Below are positions 17,869-26,823 of a stretch of 64,000 nt of DNA, piece by piece (within the stretch, counting starts at the first letter, position 1; every line of letters begins with the position of its first letter). The stretch spans positions 62,001 through 126,000 of the forward strand of contig NZ_VSSS01000023.1 in NCBI RefSeq assembly GCF_008123425.1, given 5' to 3'. Source of the DNA: Bradyrhizobium rifense. Lineage in GTDB: Bacteria; Pseudomonadota; Alphaproteobacteria; Rhizobiales; Xanthobacteraceae. The notes under the pieces are model-generated. The model searched no databases. It was not told the DNA's origin and saw only the letters and a program-made list of their open reading frames with translations. Made by a program: the position numbers and the translations under genes.

Positions 17869-18021
17869 ATGCGCGAACTATCGGCGGAAGCCAGACTGCA
17901 CTTCTACGCGCGCTCGCTCTCGCGTCGGACCGCGGCGAACGCCCATCATATCGGTCTCTACAGCGCCTTCGCCGTCATCGCCGCGATCTTGTTCGGCACG
18001 CTCTCGGTGCACCCGTTCTGA
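17869..18021 (+). CDS. Small single-span membrane protein (50 aa)
   Basis: A 50-residue ORF. The first 28 residues are hydrophilic and basic (MRELSAEARLHFYARSLSRR); the remainder is one transmembrane helix (GLYSAFAVIAAILFGTLSV). The ATG at 17869 follows GGAGATCG at good spacing; an upstream extension to 17743 looks non-coding. Similar short tail-anchored proteins are common and uncharacterised in Bradyrhizobium. It converges on pxpA with no gap. Function unknown. Confidence 0.55.
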   Translation: MRELSAEARLHFYARSLSRRTAANAHHIGLYSAFAVIAAILFGTLSVHPF

Positions 18022-18792
18022 TCACGCCCCGCGCTTGAACGGCGCGACCTCGATGCCGGCATCCTTCAGGGACTGACGCAAGGTGCGCGCGATCTCGACG
18101 GCGCCGTGGGTATCGCCATGGATGCAGACCGTATCCGTGCGCATCTTGATGACCTTGCCTGTCACCGACACCACCGCGCCGTCCTGCACCATGCGCACCA
18201 CGCGTTCAGCGATCGCCTTGGCGTCGTGCAGCACCGCGCCGGGCTTCTTGCGCGAGACGAGATTGCCATCGTCCTCATAGGCGCGGTCGGCAAACACCTC
18301 GTGCACCATCGGCAGGTTGGCCTCTTCGCCGGCCTTCACCAGCTTCGAGTTGGCGAGCACGACGAAGATCAGGCTGGGGTCGACCGCCCTAATGCCGGCG
18401 GCGATGGCCTTTGCTGTCATGTCGTCCTCGCAGGCGACGTTGGAAAGCGCGCCATGCGCCTTCACATGCGTCACCTTGTGGCCGGCCGCGGTCGCGATCG
18501 CCTGCAGCGCGCCGATCTGGTAGGCGACGAGGTTCTCGATCTCGGATGACTTCAGCCCCGCGATCGGGTGCCGGCCAAAACCGTGCAGGTCGCGATAGCC
18601 GGGATGCGCGCCGACCGAGACGCCGCGCGCCTTTGCCAGCTCCACCGTCCGCCGCATGATGTTGGGGTCGCCGGCATGGAAGCCGCAGGCCACGTTGACC
18701 GAGCTCGCGAGCTCAATCATGGCGGCGTCGTTGCCCATCTCCCACGCGCCAAAACCTTCGCCGAGGTCGCAATTGAGATCGATCGTCTTCAT
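18022..18792 (-). CDS. pxpA: 5-oxoprolinase subunit PxpA (LamB/YcsF family)
   Basis: A 256-residue TIM-barrel protein beginning [20 protein letters not shown], the LamB/YcsF signature, with [11 protein letters not shown] (about residue 35) and [12 protein letters not shown] near the C-terminus. PxpA works with PxpB and PxpC to hydrolyse 5-oxoproline (pyroglutamate) to glutamate with ATP. It is the last gene of a minus-strand operon pxpB-pxpC-pxpA (28-bp gap to pxpC). All three subunits are intact here. Confidence 0.93.
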   Translation of the reverse strand: MKTIDLNCDLGEGFGAWEMGNDAAMIELASSVNVACGFHAGDPNIMRRTVELAKARGVSVGAHPGYRDLHGFGRHPIAGLKSSEIENLVAYQIGALQAIATAAGHKVTHVKAHGALSNVACEDDMTAKAIAAGIRAVDPSLIFVVLANSKLVKAGEEANLPMVHEVFADRAYEDDGNLVSRKKPGAVLHDAKAIAERVVRMVQDGAVVSVTGKVIKMRTDTVCIHGDTHGAVEIARTLRQSLKDAGIEVAPFKRGA

Positions 18793-18820
18793 GGTTGCAC
18801 TCCGCCTTTGATCTTGTTGT

Positions 18821-19858
18821 TTACGGCTCGGCCGTCACCTGCCAGGTCCCGGCATCCATCGCGCTCACTGCATAGCCCGCGACGTTGGCATCGCTGAGCG
18901 CCTCGATGTTGAGCTCGACCGTATCGGAGGACCGCAGGCGATCGGGCAGGGTGCGGATCAGCTGTTGAAATTTGCGCGCCTCGTCCTGCGCCTCGGCCAT
19001 GGTGACGGCCTTGAAGCGGAAAGCCATGCCCGCCGAGGTCTGGGCGAGGCGGCCGACATCGGCCGTGATCACGGTTGCGATCTTGGGATAGCCGCCGGAG
19101 GTGCCGCGATCCATCATCAGCGCGATCGGCGCGCCGTTGCCGGGTACCTGGATGCTGCCGTTGACCGTGCCATCGGAGACGATGTTGTGGCCGTGCAGAT
19201 GCTTGATCGCGGGGCCCTCGAGCCGGTAGCCCATGCGGTCGGAGGTTGCCGAGATCTTCCACTCGCTGTCGAGGAACAGCGCCTTGTTGGCGTCGTCGAA
19301 CTCGTCGTCCTGAGGCCCCAGCACGACGCGGATCGGGCCGGCCAAAGGCTTCGGCAGCTCGATGCGCAGCTCGGGTGCGCCGCTTGCGGCGTTGACCGTG
19401 AACTCGTCGCCGGCCTGAAGCGGGCGCGGGTAGGGGCTGCCGAGACCGGCGCGGGCATTGACCGCCAGGCTGCCGAACACCAGCTCGCCTTTGATGGCCC
19501 CTTCGATCGCCAGATAGGTGAACGCACCGCCGCGGGCAAAGCCCAGCGTCAGCGTCTCGCCGTCCTTGAGCGTGACGGATGTGTCCATCGCCACCGGCCG
19601 CCCGGCGATGTCTGCATTGCGCGGCGCGCCGGCAATGGCGACGCGCACGGCACCGTCCTTGGCGGTGAACGTGGCACCGAACGGGCCGATCTCGACCACG
19701 GCTGCGAACGGCTGATTGCCGACCAGCGTGTTCGCCGCCGACAGCGCCAGCCGGTCCATCGCGCCGCTGACCGTCAGGCCATAGCGCTGCGCGCCGTAGC
19801 GTCCGCCATCCTGGACGGAGCTTGCAGGCCCGATGCTGGCGACGACGAGCCGGCTCAT
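18821..19858 (-). CDS. pxpC: 5-oxoprolinase subunit PxpC (biotin-dependent carboxyltransferase-like)
   Basis: A 345-residue protein of the urea amidolyase-related/AHS2 family, starting [20 protein letters not shown], with [18 protein letters not shown] (about residues 31-48) and [17 protein letters not shown] (about 250). It is one half of the cyclophilin-like PxpBC complex that acts on phosphorylated 5-oxoproline. Its start overlaps the pxpB stop (ATGA on the minus strand), as expected for stoichiometric partners. Confidence 0.92.
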   Translation of the reverse strand: MSRLVVASIGPASSVQDGGRYGAQRYGLTVSGAMDRLALSAANTLVGNQPFAAVVEIGPFGATFTAKDGAVRVAIAGAPRNADIAGRPVAMDTSVTLKDGETLTLGFARGGAFTYLAIEGAIKGELVFGSLAVNARAGLGSPYPRPLQAGDEFTVNAASGAPELRIELPKPLAGPIRVVLGPQDDEFDDANKALFLDSEWKISATSDRMGYRLEGPAIKHLHGHNIVSDGTVNGSIQVPGNGAPIALMMDRGTSGGYPKIATVITADVGRLAQTSAGMAFRFKAVTMAEAQDEARKFQQLIRTLPDRLRSSDTVELNIEALSDANVAGYAVSAMDAGTWQVTAEP

Positions 19859-20586
19859 GCGTCTACCCGCTCCGCAATGATCTCGCCGGCTTCCGCGGCG
19901 CGATCCTGCTCCTCGAACGTCTTGTGGTCGATGGCAAAAAACGTCACGCGATCACCGGGTTCGGTGAGGAAGGTCGGATTCCGGTGGAGCTGATAGGTCC
20001 GCACCGGGGTGCGGCCAAGCAGGTGCCAGCCGCTGGGCGCGGCCAGGCACTGGATCCCGGCCTGGATACCGCCGATCGAGATCGTACCTGCCGGCGTGAA
20101 CAGTCTCGGCGACTGCCGTCGCGACATGTGCAGCGATTTGTCGAGGCCGCTCAGATAGGACCAGCCCGGCGTGAAGCCGATCATGGCGACGCGGTAGTCA
20201 CCCCCGGCGTGACGGGCGACGATATCGTCGGGCGTGGTGTTCAGGGCTTTGGCGACATCCTCGAGGTCGATGCCGTGCTCGCCGCCATAGGCGACAGGGA
20301 TGCGCCAGCGCCGCGCCTTCGTCGCGGGCGGCAGCGGTTGGCTCGCGATCGCGAGCAGCTTTTCGCCCAGCGCGTCAAAGCCGATCGTGCCGGGATCGTA
20401 ATGCACCAGCAGCGATCGGTAGGTTGGGATGGTCTCGGAGATGCCCTCGATCGGCGCGGCTGCAAGTGCCTTGTCGAGCGCGAGCACGCGCTCGTTGGCG
20501 GCGTCGTCGATGGTGCGGCTGAACTCGACCGTGACGGCGCTGTCGCCACTGGGCAGAAGGCGGGGCGGGGGAAGCGTCGCGGCCAT
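19855..20586 (-). CDS. pxpB: 5-oxoprolinase subunit PxpB (AHS1/KipI family)
   Basis: A 243-residue protein of the KipI/AHS1 family: LLPSGDSAVTVEFSRTIDD at residues 9-27 and MIGFTPGWSYLSGLDKSLHM around 140. The start at 20586 is the first ATG giving the normal family length; the open frame extends far upstream but overlaps the promoter region and the opposite-strand RraA gene. PxpB partners PxpC. It opens the operon, diverging from the RraA-like gene with a 249-bp gap. Confidence 0.9.
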   Translation of the reverse strand: MAATLPPPRLLPSGDSAVTVEFSRTIDDAANERVLALDKALAAAPIEGISETIPTYRSLLVHYDPGTIGFDALGEKLLAIASQPLPPATKARRWRIPVAYGGEHGIDLEDVAKALNTTPDDIVARHAGGDYRVAMIGFTPGWSYLSGLDKSLHMSRRQSPRLFTPAGTISIGGIQAGIQCLAAPSGWHLLGRTPVRTYQLHRNPTFLTEPGDRVTFFAIDHKTFEEQDRAAEAGEIIAERVDA

Positions 20587-20835
20587 TGAGCTGTCAAAGG
20601 GCTGTCGAAATCGGGCTTCTGGTGAAAACGCGGGCTCGTCCTTGAGTTCCGCGTTGACCTGCTTCGCGTAAATGCACCCGCAAGTCCAATAAATTAATGC
20701 AGGGGGTGCCGATAAAGCCTTGTTATCGCGTCGCATAACAGCCCGGCAGGGCCGCGTTCTTGGCCCTTGACGGCAAGCGCCCGGCTCGCAAGATGCGCGC
20801 GTTCTTTCCCGCCCATCCGGAGCTCGTCTGTTTCC

Positions 20836-21534
20836 ATGTCGCTGTCCCCCGAAGCCCGCAAGACCCTCGCCGGCATCACCACTGCCACCATCACCACGGT
20901 CCTGCTGAAGAAGGGCCTGCGCAATGTGTGGATGCGCGGCGCGCGTCCGCTGCGCCCGGGCTTGCCGCGCCTGGTGGGCCCCGCCTTCACGCTGCGCTTC
21001 GTGCCGGCGCGCGAGGATCTGGCGACGCCGGAATCCTGGTCGTCGCCGATCTCGACCCGCACCGCGATCGAGGCGATGCCGGAAGGCTGCATCGCCGTGG
21101 TCGATGCCATGGGCATTACCGACGCCGGCATTTTCGGCGACATTCTCTGCGCCCGCATGATGAAGCGTGGCGTCACGGCGCTCGTCACCGACGGCGTGGT
21201 GCGTGACGTCGAGGGCGTGCTCGGCACCAATCTTCCGGTGTGGTGCGACGGCTATGCCGCGCCGCCGTCGGTCGCGGGCCTGACCTTCGTCGGCTGGGGC
21301 GAGCCGATCGGCTGCGGCGGCGTCGCCGTGTTCCCGAACGACATCGTGGTCGCCGACCAGGACGGCTGCGTGCTGATCCCGCAGGCGATGCTCGAGCACG
21401 TGCTCAATGAAGGCGTCGAGCAGGAGCGGATGGAAGCCTGGATCGTCAACGAGGTGAACAACGGCGCGGCGTTGCCGGGCCTCTATCCCATGAACGCCGA
21501 GACCAAGGCGCGCTACGCCGCCAGCAAGAAGTAA
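20836..21534 (+). CDS. RraA-family protein (HMG/oxaloacetate aldolase-like)
   Basis: A 232-residue protein of the RraA/DlpA fold with GCIAVVDAMGITDAGIFGDI (about residues 75-95) and LVTDGVVRDVEGV (about 117), which include the conserved G-x20-RD region of class II pyruvate aldolases. Family members are HMG aldolases, oxaloacetate decarboxylases, or the RNase E inhibitor RraA. The extended C-terminus (EQERMEAWIVNEVNNG) fits the aldolase-like group rather than RraA. It is followed closely by a cupin gene (18 bp), suggesting a small catabolic unit. Confidence 0.8.
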   Translation: MSLSPEARKTLAGITTATITTVLLKKGLRNVWMRGARPLRPGLPRLVGPAFTLRFVPAREDLATPESWSSPISTRTAIEAMPEGCIAVVDAMGITDAGIFGDILCARMMKRGVTALVTDGVVRDVEGVLGTNLPVWCDGYAAPPSVAGLTFVGWGEPIGCGGVAVFPNDIVVADQDGCVLIPQAMLEHVLNEGVEQERMEAWIVNEVNNGAALPGLYPMNAETKARYAASKK

Positions 21535-21552
21535 CAGGAAACGAGGACCCCC

Positions 21553-21957
21553 ATGGACATCACGCTCGCAGGCACGCGGCCGACCCGCCGCGCGCCCAAG
21601 GAAAACTTTACCGGCACCGTGCTGCAGGATCCCATCAACATGGCGCCTGCGCCGGCGCGGCTAAACGTCTCGCGCGTCTCGTTCGAGCCGGGTGCCCGCA
21701 CCAACTGGCACCATCATCCGCTCGGGCAGACGCTCTACGTGATTTCGGGCGTCGGCCGCGTCCAGACCAAGGGCGGCGCGGTCAAGGAAATCCGTCCCGG
21801 CGACACTGTCTGGATCCCGCCGGGTGAAGTGCACTGGCACGGCGCCTCGCCGGGTAACAGCATGTGCCACATCGCCATGCAGGAAGCCCTCGACGGCGTG
21901 TTCTCGACCTGGCTCGAGCCGGTGACGGACGCGGAATACGGCGCGCCGCTCGGCTAG
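21553..21957 (+). CDS. Cupin-domain protein
   Basis: A 134-residue single-domain cupin. Motif 1 is visible as TNWHHHPLGQTLYVISG (about residues 50-66, with three His and the later Gln as potential metal ligands). Motif 2 is PGDTVWIPPGEVHWHGA (about 84-100). The N-terminus contains ENFTGTVLQDP, typical of the quercetinase-like/carboxymuconolactone-associated cupins of proteobacteria. It likely binds one metal ion and acts on a small organic acid together with the RraA-like neighbour. The substrate is unknown. Confidence 0.8.
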   Translation: MDITLAGTRPTRRAPKENFTGTVLQDPINMAPAPARLNVSRVSFEPGARTNWHHHPLGQTLYVISGVGRVQTKGGAVKEIRPGDTVWIPPGEVHWHGASPGNSMCHIAMQEALDGVFSTWLEPVTDAEYGAPLG

Positions 21958-22018
21958 CTCCGTTCTCTGACAAGACGCATCGCCACCAAGGCGATGCGTC
22001 GCCAGCTCCGGCTTGGGA

Positions 22019-22375
22019 CTACATCCGCTCGGCCGTCCACGTGCCCGAGCACAGGGCGCCGCGCCAGGTGCCGGAGCCTGAGGTGCCGCTGAGCCGGCCG
22101 TAGCCGACGGCGTGCTTAATGCCCGTGCTCAGGCTGACGTTGATGGCGCCGGCATCGGCGACGCGGCCCGACGCCGTCACCGCAGCGCTGCTCGAAGCGA
22201 TCTGACCGTTGCTGATGCCGATCGCGACGGTCGCGCCGTTGCCGCAGGTGTCGCTCGATGACGAGATGCGGACATTCCATGCACCGTCGAAAGTCGAGCC
22301 CGCGGCATTCGCCTGCGTGAGCGGGACGACGATGGCGATGATGGTGGCGAAGAGTGCTTTGCGAAATCCGTTCAT
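22019..22375 (-). CDS. Small secreted protein (118 aa)
   Basis: An exported protein with a clear signal peptide (MNGFRKALFATIIAIVVPL, cleavage after ANA near residue 25). A mature part of about 93 residues begins STFDGAWNVRISSSSDTC and ends GSGTWRGALCSGTWTAERM. It has two cysteines and a repeated G-T-W pattern, suggesting a small beta-barrel. The start at 22375 gives a canonical signal peptide; an in-frame codon at 22399 is less suitable. Function unknown. It lies divergent to nothing and is probably monocistronic. Confidence 0.72.
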   Translation of the reverse strand: MNGFRKALFATIIAIVVPLTQANAAGSTFDGAWNVRISSSSDTCGNGATVAIGISNGQIASSSAAVTASGRVADAGAINVSLSTGIKHAVGYGRLSGTSGSGTWRGALCSGTWTAERM

Positions 22376-22506
22376 GACACGCCCCTTGGGGTTGACCATG
22401 CGGGGATCGTGTCACGGGCGCGGAACCGGCGATGTGAGGGCTGTCACGCGCGCCGGGCTCTCTGTGAGGTGACGCACATCGCAGCGACACTGCAGGCAAA
22501 AGCGAA

Positions 22507-22527
22507 GGGGCCCGGATCACGGGCCCC
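22507..22527 (-). terminator. Intrinsic terminator after the DUF2147-like gene
   Basis: A perfect stem GGGGCCCG/CGGGCCCC with a 5-nt loop. On the minus strand it is followed by TTCGCTTTTGCC. It lies 30 bp past the stop of the gene at 22558. Confidence 0.75.
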
Positions 22528-22557
22528 CTGTCTCTCCAAAAAATAGCGGGTGCGAAC

Positions 22558-23445
22558 CTAGTTCACGCGTGTCCAGGTCTGGCCGCCGCAGAACATGCCG
22601 CCGAAGGCGCATCCCTGCACGCGCAGGCGGTCGCCGCCCTTCAGCGAGATCGTCGAATCGTAGGTCGAGCCGGTGTTGGGATCGAGGATGCGGCCGGACC
22701 ATTTCTGCTCCTTGCCGGGCTTCATGTTGATCAAAACCTGCTCGCCGTTCTGGTTCGATTTGCTGTCGACCGAATAGCCGCAGAGGTTATTGCCGCACTG
22801 CTCGATGCGGACCTTGCCTTCCTTCTCCTCGGTGAGCCAGACGCCGAGCGGTGAATTGAGATCGCGCGCGGGCGCTGCCGCCGGAACCGGAGGCGCGACG
22901 GCGGCGGACTGAACGGGGGCGGGAGCGGACGCCGGAGCAGCCGGCTGAGGCGGCGCCGGAGGCGCAGCTGCGACGGTCGGAGCGGGCGGCGGAGGCGGTG
23001 CGGGCGGTGCTGCGGCCACGGTCGGGGCAGCGCTCGGCGCCGGCTGAGGCGGCGGCACCATCGCGTCGTCGGTCGGCGCGTTGTTTGCGCTGGCAGCCGG
23101 AGGTGGCGGCGCGGCGGGAGGCGGCGCGGCGGCTGCGGGGGCAGGTGCCGCAGGAGCTTGTTCCACTGCGGGCGGCGCTGCGATTGGAGCAGGTGCCGGA
23201 GCCGGGGCGCCCGGTGTTTGCGGATCGACCTTGGCCTGCTGCGGCGCCTGCTGGTCCGGCTTCGTGTCGTTCTTCTTGGCCTTCTTGGCCTTGCCCTGAC
23301 CGGTGTTGTCGTAGACGCCGGGAATCTGCACCGTGCCGCGATCCGGATCGATGCGGATGGTGCGCCCGCCATATTCGAAGGTGTACTGCGCCTGCGCAGC
23401 GGTGCTCGCCAAAAGGAATGCGGCCGTAGCCAACAGCTTCCTCAT
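22558..23445 (-). CDS. Secreted Pro/Ala-rich protein with DUF2147-like C-terminus
   Basis: A 295-residue protein in three parts. A signal peptide (MRKLLATAAFLLASTAAQAQ) is followed by a short Tyr/Arg/Asp-rich segment. A long low-complexity linker (about residues 50-195) of Pro and Ala runs, with PPPPPAPTVAAAPPAPPQP as an example, comes next. The C-terminal domain (about 200-295) starts PLGVWLTEEKEGKVRIEQCG, as in DUF2147 proteins (GxWxTEDxxxxVxIxxC). The linker would let the domain reach across the periplasm. The start at 23445 follows GGGAG at suitable spacing; 23451 is an alternative. Function unknown. Confidence 0.78.
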   Translation of the reverse strand: MRKLLATAAFLLASTAAQAQYTFEYGGRTIRIDPDRGTVQIPGVYDNTGQGKAKKAKKNDTKPDQQAPQQAKVDPQTPGAPAPAPAPIAAPPAVEQAPAAPAPAAAAPPPAAPPPPAASANNAPTDDAMVPPPQPAPSAAPTVAAAPPAPPPPPAPTVAAAPPAPPQPAAPASAPAPVQSAAVAPPVPAAAPARDLNSPLGVWLTEEKEGKVRIEQCGNNLCGYSVDSKSNQNGEQVLINMKPGKEQKWSGRILDPNTGSTYDSTISLKGGDRLRVQGCAFGGMFCGGQTWTRVN

Positions 23446-23622
23446 TTCCATCTCCCGAACAGGTGGTCCCCGCACCGATGCATACGCCCCGGTTCGATCG
23501 CGAAAAGTGATCTAGATCACTGTTTCTCGGTATGAGTCGCCTTTTGGCGGTTCCGGGTTCAATAGACCCGGAGCCAGCCCAAAGTTTGACCGGGGCAAGC
23601 GACAGGAGGACGCGGGACTCTC

Positions 23623-23677
23623 GTTTTGACGCGTTTTCTTACGCGAACCGGTACCCGCTTCGCTGGAAAACGCTCTA
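23623..23677. repeat. Short dispersed palindromic element
   Basis: GTTTTGACGCGTTTTCTTACGCGAACCGG...CGCTGGAAAACGCTCT is a form of a repeat I know from many Bradyrhizobium intergenic regions, with GCGTTTTC and GAAAACGC arms. It overlaps the end of the next minus-strand gene by 3 bp. Confidence 0.6.
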
Positions 23678-24457
23678 ATCGAACCACGCGGCGTAGATCT
23701 TCTTGTAGCTGCCGTCCTCCATGGAGATGTGCAGCCACTGGTCTACGAATGCCTTCAGCGCCATGTCGCGCTGGAGCCAGTAAGCCTTCTCCGAGAAGTC
23801 GAATGGTTCTTCGGGATGCACCGCGCAGAGCACGCCGGAGTGCTGCTTCTGCTGATAGCGGGTTTCGGAGGCGTCCGTCATCATCAGGTCGGCGTTGCCC
23901 TTGGCGATCTCGTCGAAGATCGCGGTATTGTCGGGGAAGACGGTGATGTCGGCGTCCTTGACGTTGGCGCGCGCGAAACGCTCATTGGTCCCGCCGGGAT
24001 TGACGATGACGCGGGTGCCCTTCTTGTCGATGTCGGAAATGCTCTGATACTTGCCGACATCGGCGCAGCGCGCGATCGGCGTCTTGCCCTCGCGCATGAT
24101 CGGCATCGTGAAATAGCCCTTCTTCTGGCGGTCGAGCGTGACCGAGACACCGCCCATGGCGATGTCGAACTGGTCCGCCTCGAAATCCTTCATCAGCTTC
24201 GGCCAGGCCGTGGCTACGTATTCGACCTTGACGCCGAGCGCCTTGCCCAGCGCCTCCGCCATGTCGACGTCAAAACCAGAGAACTGCTGCGTGGTCTTGT
24301 CCAGATAGGTGAAGGGCTTGTAGTCGCCGGTCATGCCGACGCGCAGAGTGCCGCGCTTGATGATCTCGTCGAGACGCGAGGGCGCTGGCTGCTGCGCGTG
24401 CGCCGAAAGGTTTGCCAGCAACATCACGGCCAAAGCCGCCAGAATACGAACGATCAT
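23675..24457 (-). CDS. Periplasmic family-3 substrate-binding / cyclohexadienyl dehydratase-like protein
   Basis: A 260-residue exported protein: signal peptide MIVRILAALAVMLLANLSAH, then a bacterial SBP family 3 fold beginning RLDEIIKRGTLRVGMTGDYK, with FSGFDVDMAEALGKALGV (about residue 60). The middle (VNPGGTNERFARANVKDADI, about 155-175) and CAVHPEEPFDFSEKAY recall the periplasmic cyclohexadienyl dehydratase PheC, which has this fold. No permease or ATPase gene is adjacent, which also favours an enzyme or an orphan receptor over a transporter subunit. The start at 24457 is preceded by a GA-rich site. Confidence 0.75.
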   Translation of the reverse strand: MIVRILAALAVMLLANLSAHAQQPAPSRLDEIIKRGTLRVGMTGDYKPFTYLDKTTQQFSGFDVDMAEALGKALGVKVEYVATAWPKLMKDFEADQFDIAMGGVSVTLDRQKKGYFTMPIMREGKTPIARCADVGKYQSISDIDKKGTRVIVNPGGTNERFARANVKDADITVFPDNTAIFDEIAKGNADLMMTDASETRYQQKQHSGVLCAVHPEEPFDFSEKAYWLQRDMALKAFVDQWLHISMEDGSYKKIYAAWFD

Positions 24458-24558
24458 CTCTTTTCCACCCATGCCCAAGCTGTCATTGTGCAGTTCTTGA
24501 ACGTGGATTTAGACCAGATGCCAGTTTCTGGCGAGACGCAATTGAAGGGAATCTTGAA

Positions 24559-25068
24559 GTGACGATCTCGATGTACGAGGCCTCGGTCGGCCTGTTCGTG
24601 CCTTATTTGCGCAATCTGTCCGTGCTGCTCGACAAGGGCGTTGCCTATGCCGAGACCCGCAAGTTCAATCCGGCGGTCCTGCTCGGCATGCGCATGGCGC
24701 CGAACATGTACGATCTGGCACAGCAGATCGGCGAGGCCTGCCGCCACGCCACCGTCGCTCCGGCCTTGCTGGCGCAATGCGAGCCGGTCGCGCTGCCGCC
24801 GCTGGAGCACGAGATGGCCGGGCTTCAGGCGCGGATCGCCACCTCAATCGAATTTATTGAAAGCCTGCCGCGCGCCGAGATCGATGCGGCCGCGGAGCTG
24901 AAGGTCTTCTTCAGGCTGAAGAACGGGACCGAGCTGCCCTTTACCGGGCGGACGTTGCTGCTCACCAACAGCGTCCCGCAATTCTTCTTCCACGTCACGA
25001 CCGCGTACGACCTGTTGCGGCACGCGGGCGTCGAGCTCGTGAAGAAGGACTTCCTCGGGAGGAAGTAG
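24559..25068 (+). CDS. DUF1993 family protein
   Basis: A 169-residue protein of the DUF1993/DinB-like four-helix type: SMYEASVGLFVPYLRNLSVL at the N-terminus, AVLLGMRMAPNMYDLAQQIG (about residue 40) and FFFHVTTAYDLLRHAGV near the end. The GTG at 24559 is preceded by GAAGGGA at 8-nt spacing; an ATG four codons later is possible. DinB-like folds often bind a metal through three His, which are not all evident here. Function unknown. It diverges from the PheC-like gene (101 bp). Confidence 0.8.
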   Translation: MTISMYEASVGLFVPYLRNLSVLLDKGVAYAETRKFNPAVLLGMRMAPNMYDLAQQIGEACRHATVAPALLAQCEPVALPPLEHEMAGLQARIATSIEFIESLPRAEIDAAAELKVFFRLKNGTELPFTGRTLLLTNSVPQFFFHVTTAYDLLRHAGVELVKKDFLGRK

Positions 25069-25118
25069 AGCATGATCCGGAAAAGTGTGAAGCGGTTTTC
25101 CGAAAAGATCATGCTCAA
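25067..25118. repeat. Dispersed nested palindrome (GAGCATGATC element)
   Basis: Outer arms GAGCATGATC (25068-25077) and GATCATGCTC (25107-25116) enclose CGGAAAA/TTTTCCG arms around GTGTGAAGCGG. This AGAGCATGATCCGGAAAAG element is very common in Rhizobiales intergenic DNA. Here it directly follows the DUF1993 stop codon and may serve as its transcript end. Confidence 0.75.
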
Positions 25119-25128
25119 AAAATAAGGC

Positions 25129-25632
25129 TTACGCTTCGCCCTTGCGCTCGTAGTCGGCGAGCGAACTGCGGCCCGCGATCTCGCTGCGCAGCAGCTCGAA
25201 GCGCCGATGCGCCTCGTTCTCGTGTTCGTCGACGAAATGCACGGCGGCCTCGCTGGTCATCGGGCCGCTGATCACCGGGGCGGACTGCTCGCCGATGGTC
25301 TCGTGCACATAGTACTGGCCGTCGTCGCCGCGATGGACCGTCCATTTCAGGCGGATCGCGACCATCGGCCCGGGACCGACCTTGCTGTAGCCGTCGGCGT
25401 CGGTGTGGTCCGGCACCAGCGGCTGCTCCTCGACCACCGGATGCTCGTCGGAGGCTTGATGCTCGCCAGAGGCATGATCCTCGTCGGAGGCATGATGCTC
25501 GTCTGCGACCGCATAGTCATCGGCAGCCGCCGCTTCCGTCTCGGTGTCGCGGACGACGAGAACGGGCTCGGGGTGCTCGAAAATGCTGGCGATGGTCGCC
25601 AGCGCTTGGTCGGTCGGGTCGATCTCTGACAA
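25129..25632 (-). CDS. Hypothetical acidic protein (167 aa)
   Basis: A soluble acidic protein with three parts. The N-terminal 30 residues look helical. A low-complexity His/Asp/Glu/Ala segment follows (about residues 35-75, with repeated HASDE/HASGE/HQASDE units). The C-terminal domain (about 80-167) contains VAIRLKWTVHRGDDGQYYVH. The His/Asp/Glu tract could bind metal, but this is a guess. Codon use matches the neighbours. No family recognised. Confidence 0.6.
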   Translation of the reverse strand: MSEIDPTDQALATIASIFEHPEPVLVVRDTETEAAAADDYAVADEHHASDEDHASGEHQASDEHPVVEEQPLVPDHTDADGYSKVGPGPMVAIRLKWTVHRGDDGQYYVHETIGEQSAPVISGPMTSEAAVHFVDEHENEAHRRFELLRSEIAGRSSLADYERKGEA

Positions 25633-25763
25633 GGGTGCATCCTCCAGCTCGACGCGGCCGGCAAAGTCTGTCCCACTGCCGCCGCGGCCGGATACATTAC
25701 GCGGGTTTGATTAAGGCTGAGTTGGGGCCCGATCTGCACCAAAATGGGACGCATTCTGGCCTT

Positions 25764-25792
25764 CCGAAGGCGGCCCGATTGGCCGCCTTCGG
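25764..25792 (-). terminator. Terminator-like hairpin after the hydroxyacid dehydrogenase
   Basis: A perfect 12-bp stem CCGAAGGCGGCC/GGCCGCCTTCGG around CGATT, 8 bp beyond the stop at 25800. No T-run follows on the minus strand, so it may stabilise or end the ABC operon transcript. Confidence 0.6.
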
Positions 25793-25799
25793 ATTGTCC

Positions 25800-26789
25800 T
25801 CAGCCCAGAACGTCCTGATTGATGATGTTCTGCCGGATCGGATCGCCGTCCAGCACACTCAGGATGTTGCGCGCGGTCTGCTCGCTCATGCGGCTCACCG
25901 CCTCCACGGTCACGCCGGCCACGTGCGGGGCCATGATGACGTTGGGCAGCGCGAACAGCGCATTGCTGACCGGCGGCGGTTCGACTTCGAACACGTCGAT
26001 ACCGGCACCGGCGAGCTTGCCGGAGACCAGCGCGTCGTACAGCGCGGCCTCCTTCACGATGCCGCCGCGCGCGGTGTTGATGAGATAGGACTTCGGCTTC
26101 ATCCGGGCGATCCGCGCTGCATCGAACAGGCCGACCGTTTCCGGCGTCTTCGGGCAGTGGATGGTGACGAAGTCGGCGCTGGGCAGCGCCGCGTCGAGAT
26201 CCGCGACCGGCTCGCAGCCGGCGGCCTTGATGTCGGCGGCGGGCTTGTAGGGATCGTAGACATGCACCTTCATTTCCATCGCCTGGCAGCGCTTGGCGGT
26301 GCGGGTGCCGATGCGGCCGAAGCCGATGATCAGCACGGTCTTGCCGTAGAGATCGAACGGCAGCATGCCGAGCCGGTTGGCCCATTGGCCATCCCTGACG
26401 CAGGCGTGCATTTCATTCGCGCGTTTTGCCAGGGTCAGCATCATGAAAAGGGCCTGCTCGGCGACGGACGGTGAGTTCGCGCTGCCCGCAACCATCAGCG
26501 GCACCTTGCGGCGGGAGAGGGCGGGCACGTCGACGGCGTCGTAGCCGACGCCGATGCGGGTCACCACCTTCATGTCCTTGGAGGCCTCGAGCTCGGTCTC
26601 GCCGAAAGCGGTGGCACCGAGTGCCACACCGTGAACCGGCGCATGGCTCTTCAGCAGGGCCTCAAAGTCCTTGGCGGAGATCAGGTTCGGAAACTCGATG
26701 AGCTCGATATCGTCCCGCTGGGTGAGGAGGGCGCGTGCCCCTTGCGACAAAGTTTGTGTAATGAAAATCTTCTTCTTGTTGGTCGTCAT
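25800..26789 (-). CDS. D-isomer-specific 2-hydroxyacid dehydrogenase
   Basis: A 329-residue NAD-dependent dehydrogenase of the SerA/FDH family. The coenzyme motif is VLIIGFGRIGTRTAKR (about residues 150-165). The catalytic triad is visible as Arg in INTARGGIV (about 240), Glu in DVFEVEPP (about 270) and His in MAPHVAGV (about 290). The ACT domain of true phosphoglycerate dehydrogenases is missing. It is the last gene of a carbohydrate-type ABC operon, 34 bp after the ATPase gene. A role in oxidising or reducing the imported compound is therefore likely. Confidence 0.87.
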   Translation of the reverse strand: MTTNKKKIFITQTLSQGARALLTQRDDIELIEFPNLISAKDFEALLKSHAPVHGVALGATAFGETELEASKDMKVVTRIGVGYDAVDVPALSRRKVPLMVAGSANSPSVAEQALFMMLTLAKRANEMHACVRDGQWANRLGMLPFDLYGKTVLIIGFGRIGTRTAKRCQAMEMKVHVYDPYKPAADIKAAGCEPVADLDAALPSADFVTIHCPKTPETVGLFDAARIARMKPKSYLINTARGGIVKEAALYDALVSGKLAGAGIDVFEVEPPPVSNALFALPNVIMAPHVAGVTVEAVSRMSEQTARNILSVLDGDPIRQNIINQDVLG

Positions 26790-26823
26790 CGCTCCCCGCC
26801 TGCTAGCCTTTCTTGAGCCCGCG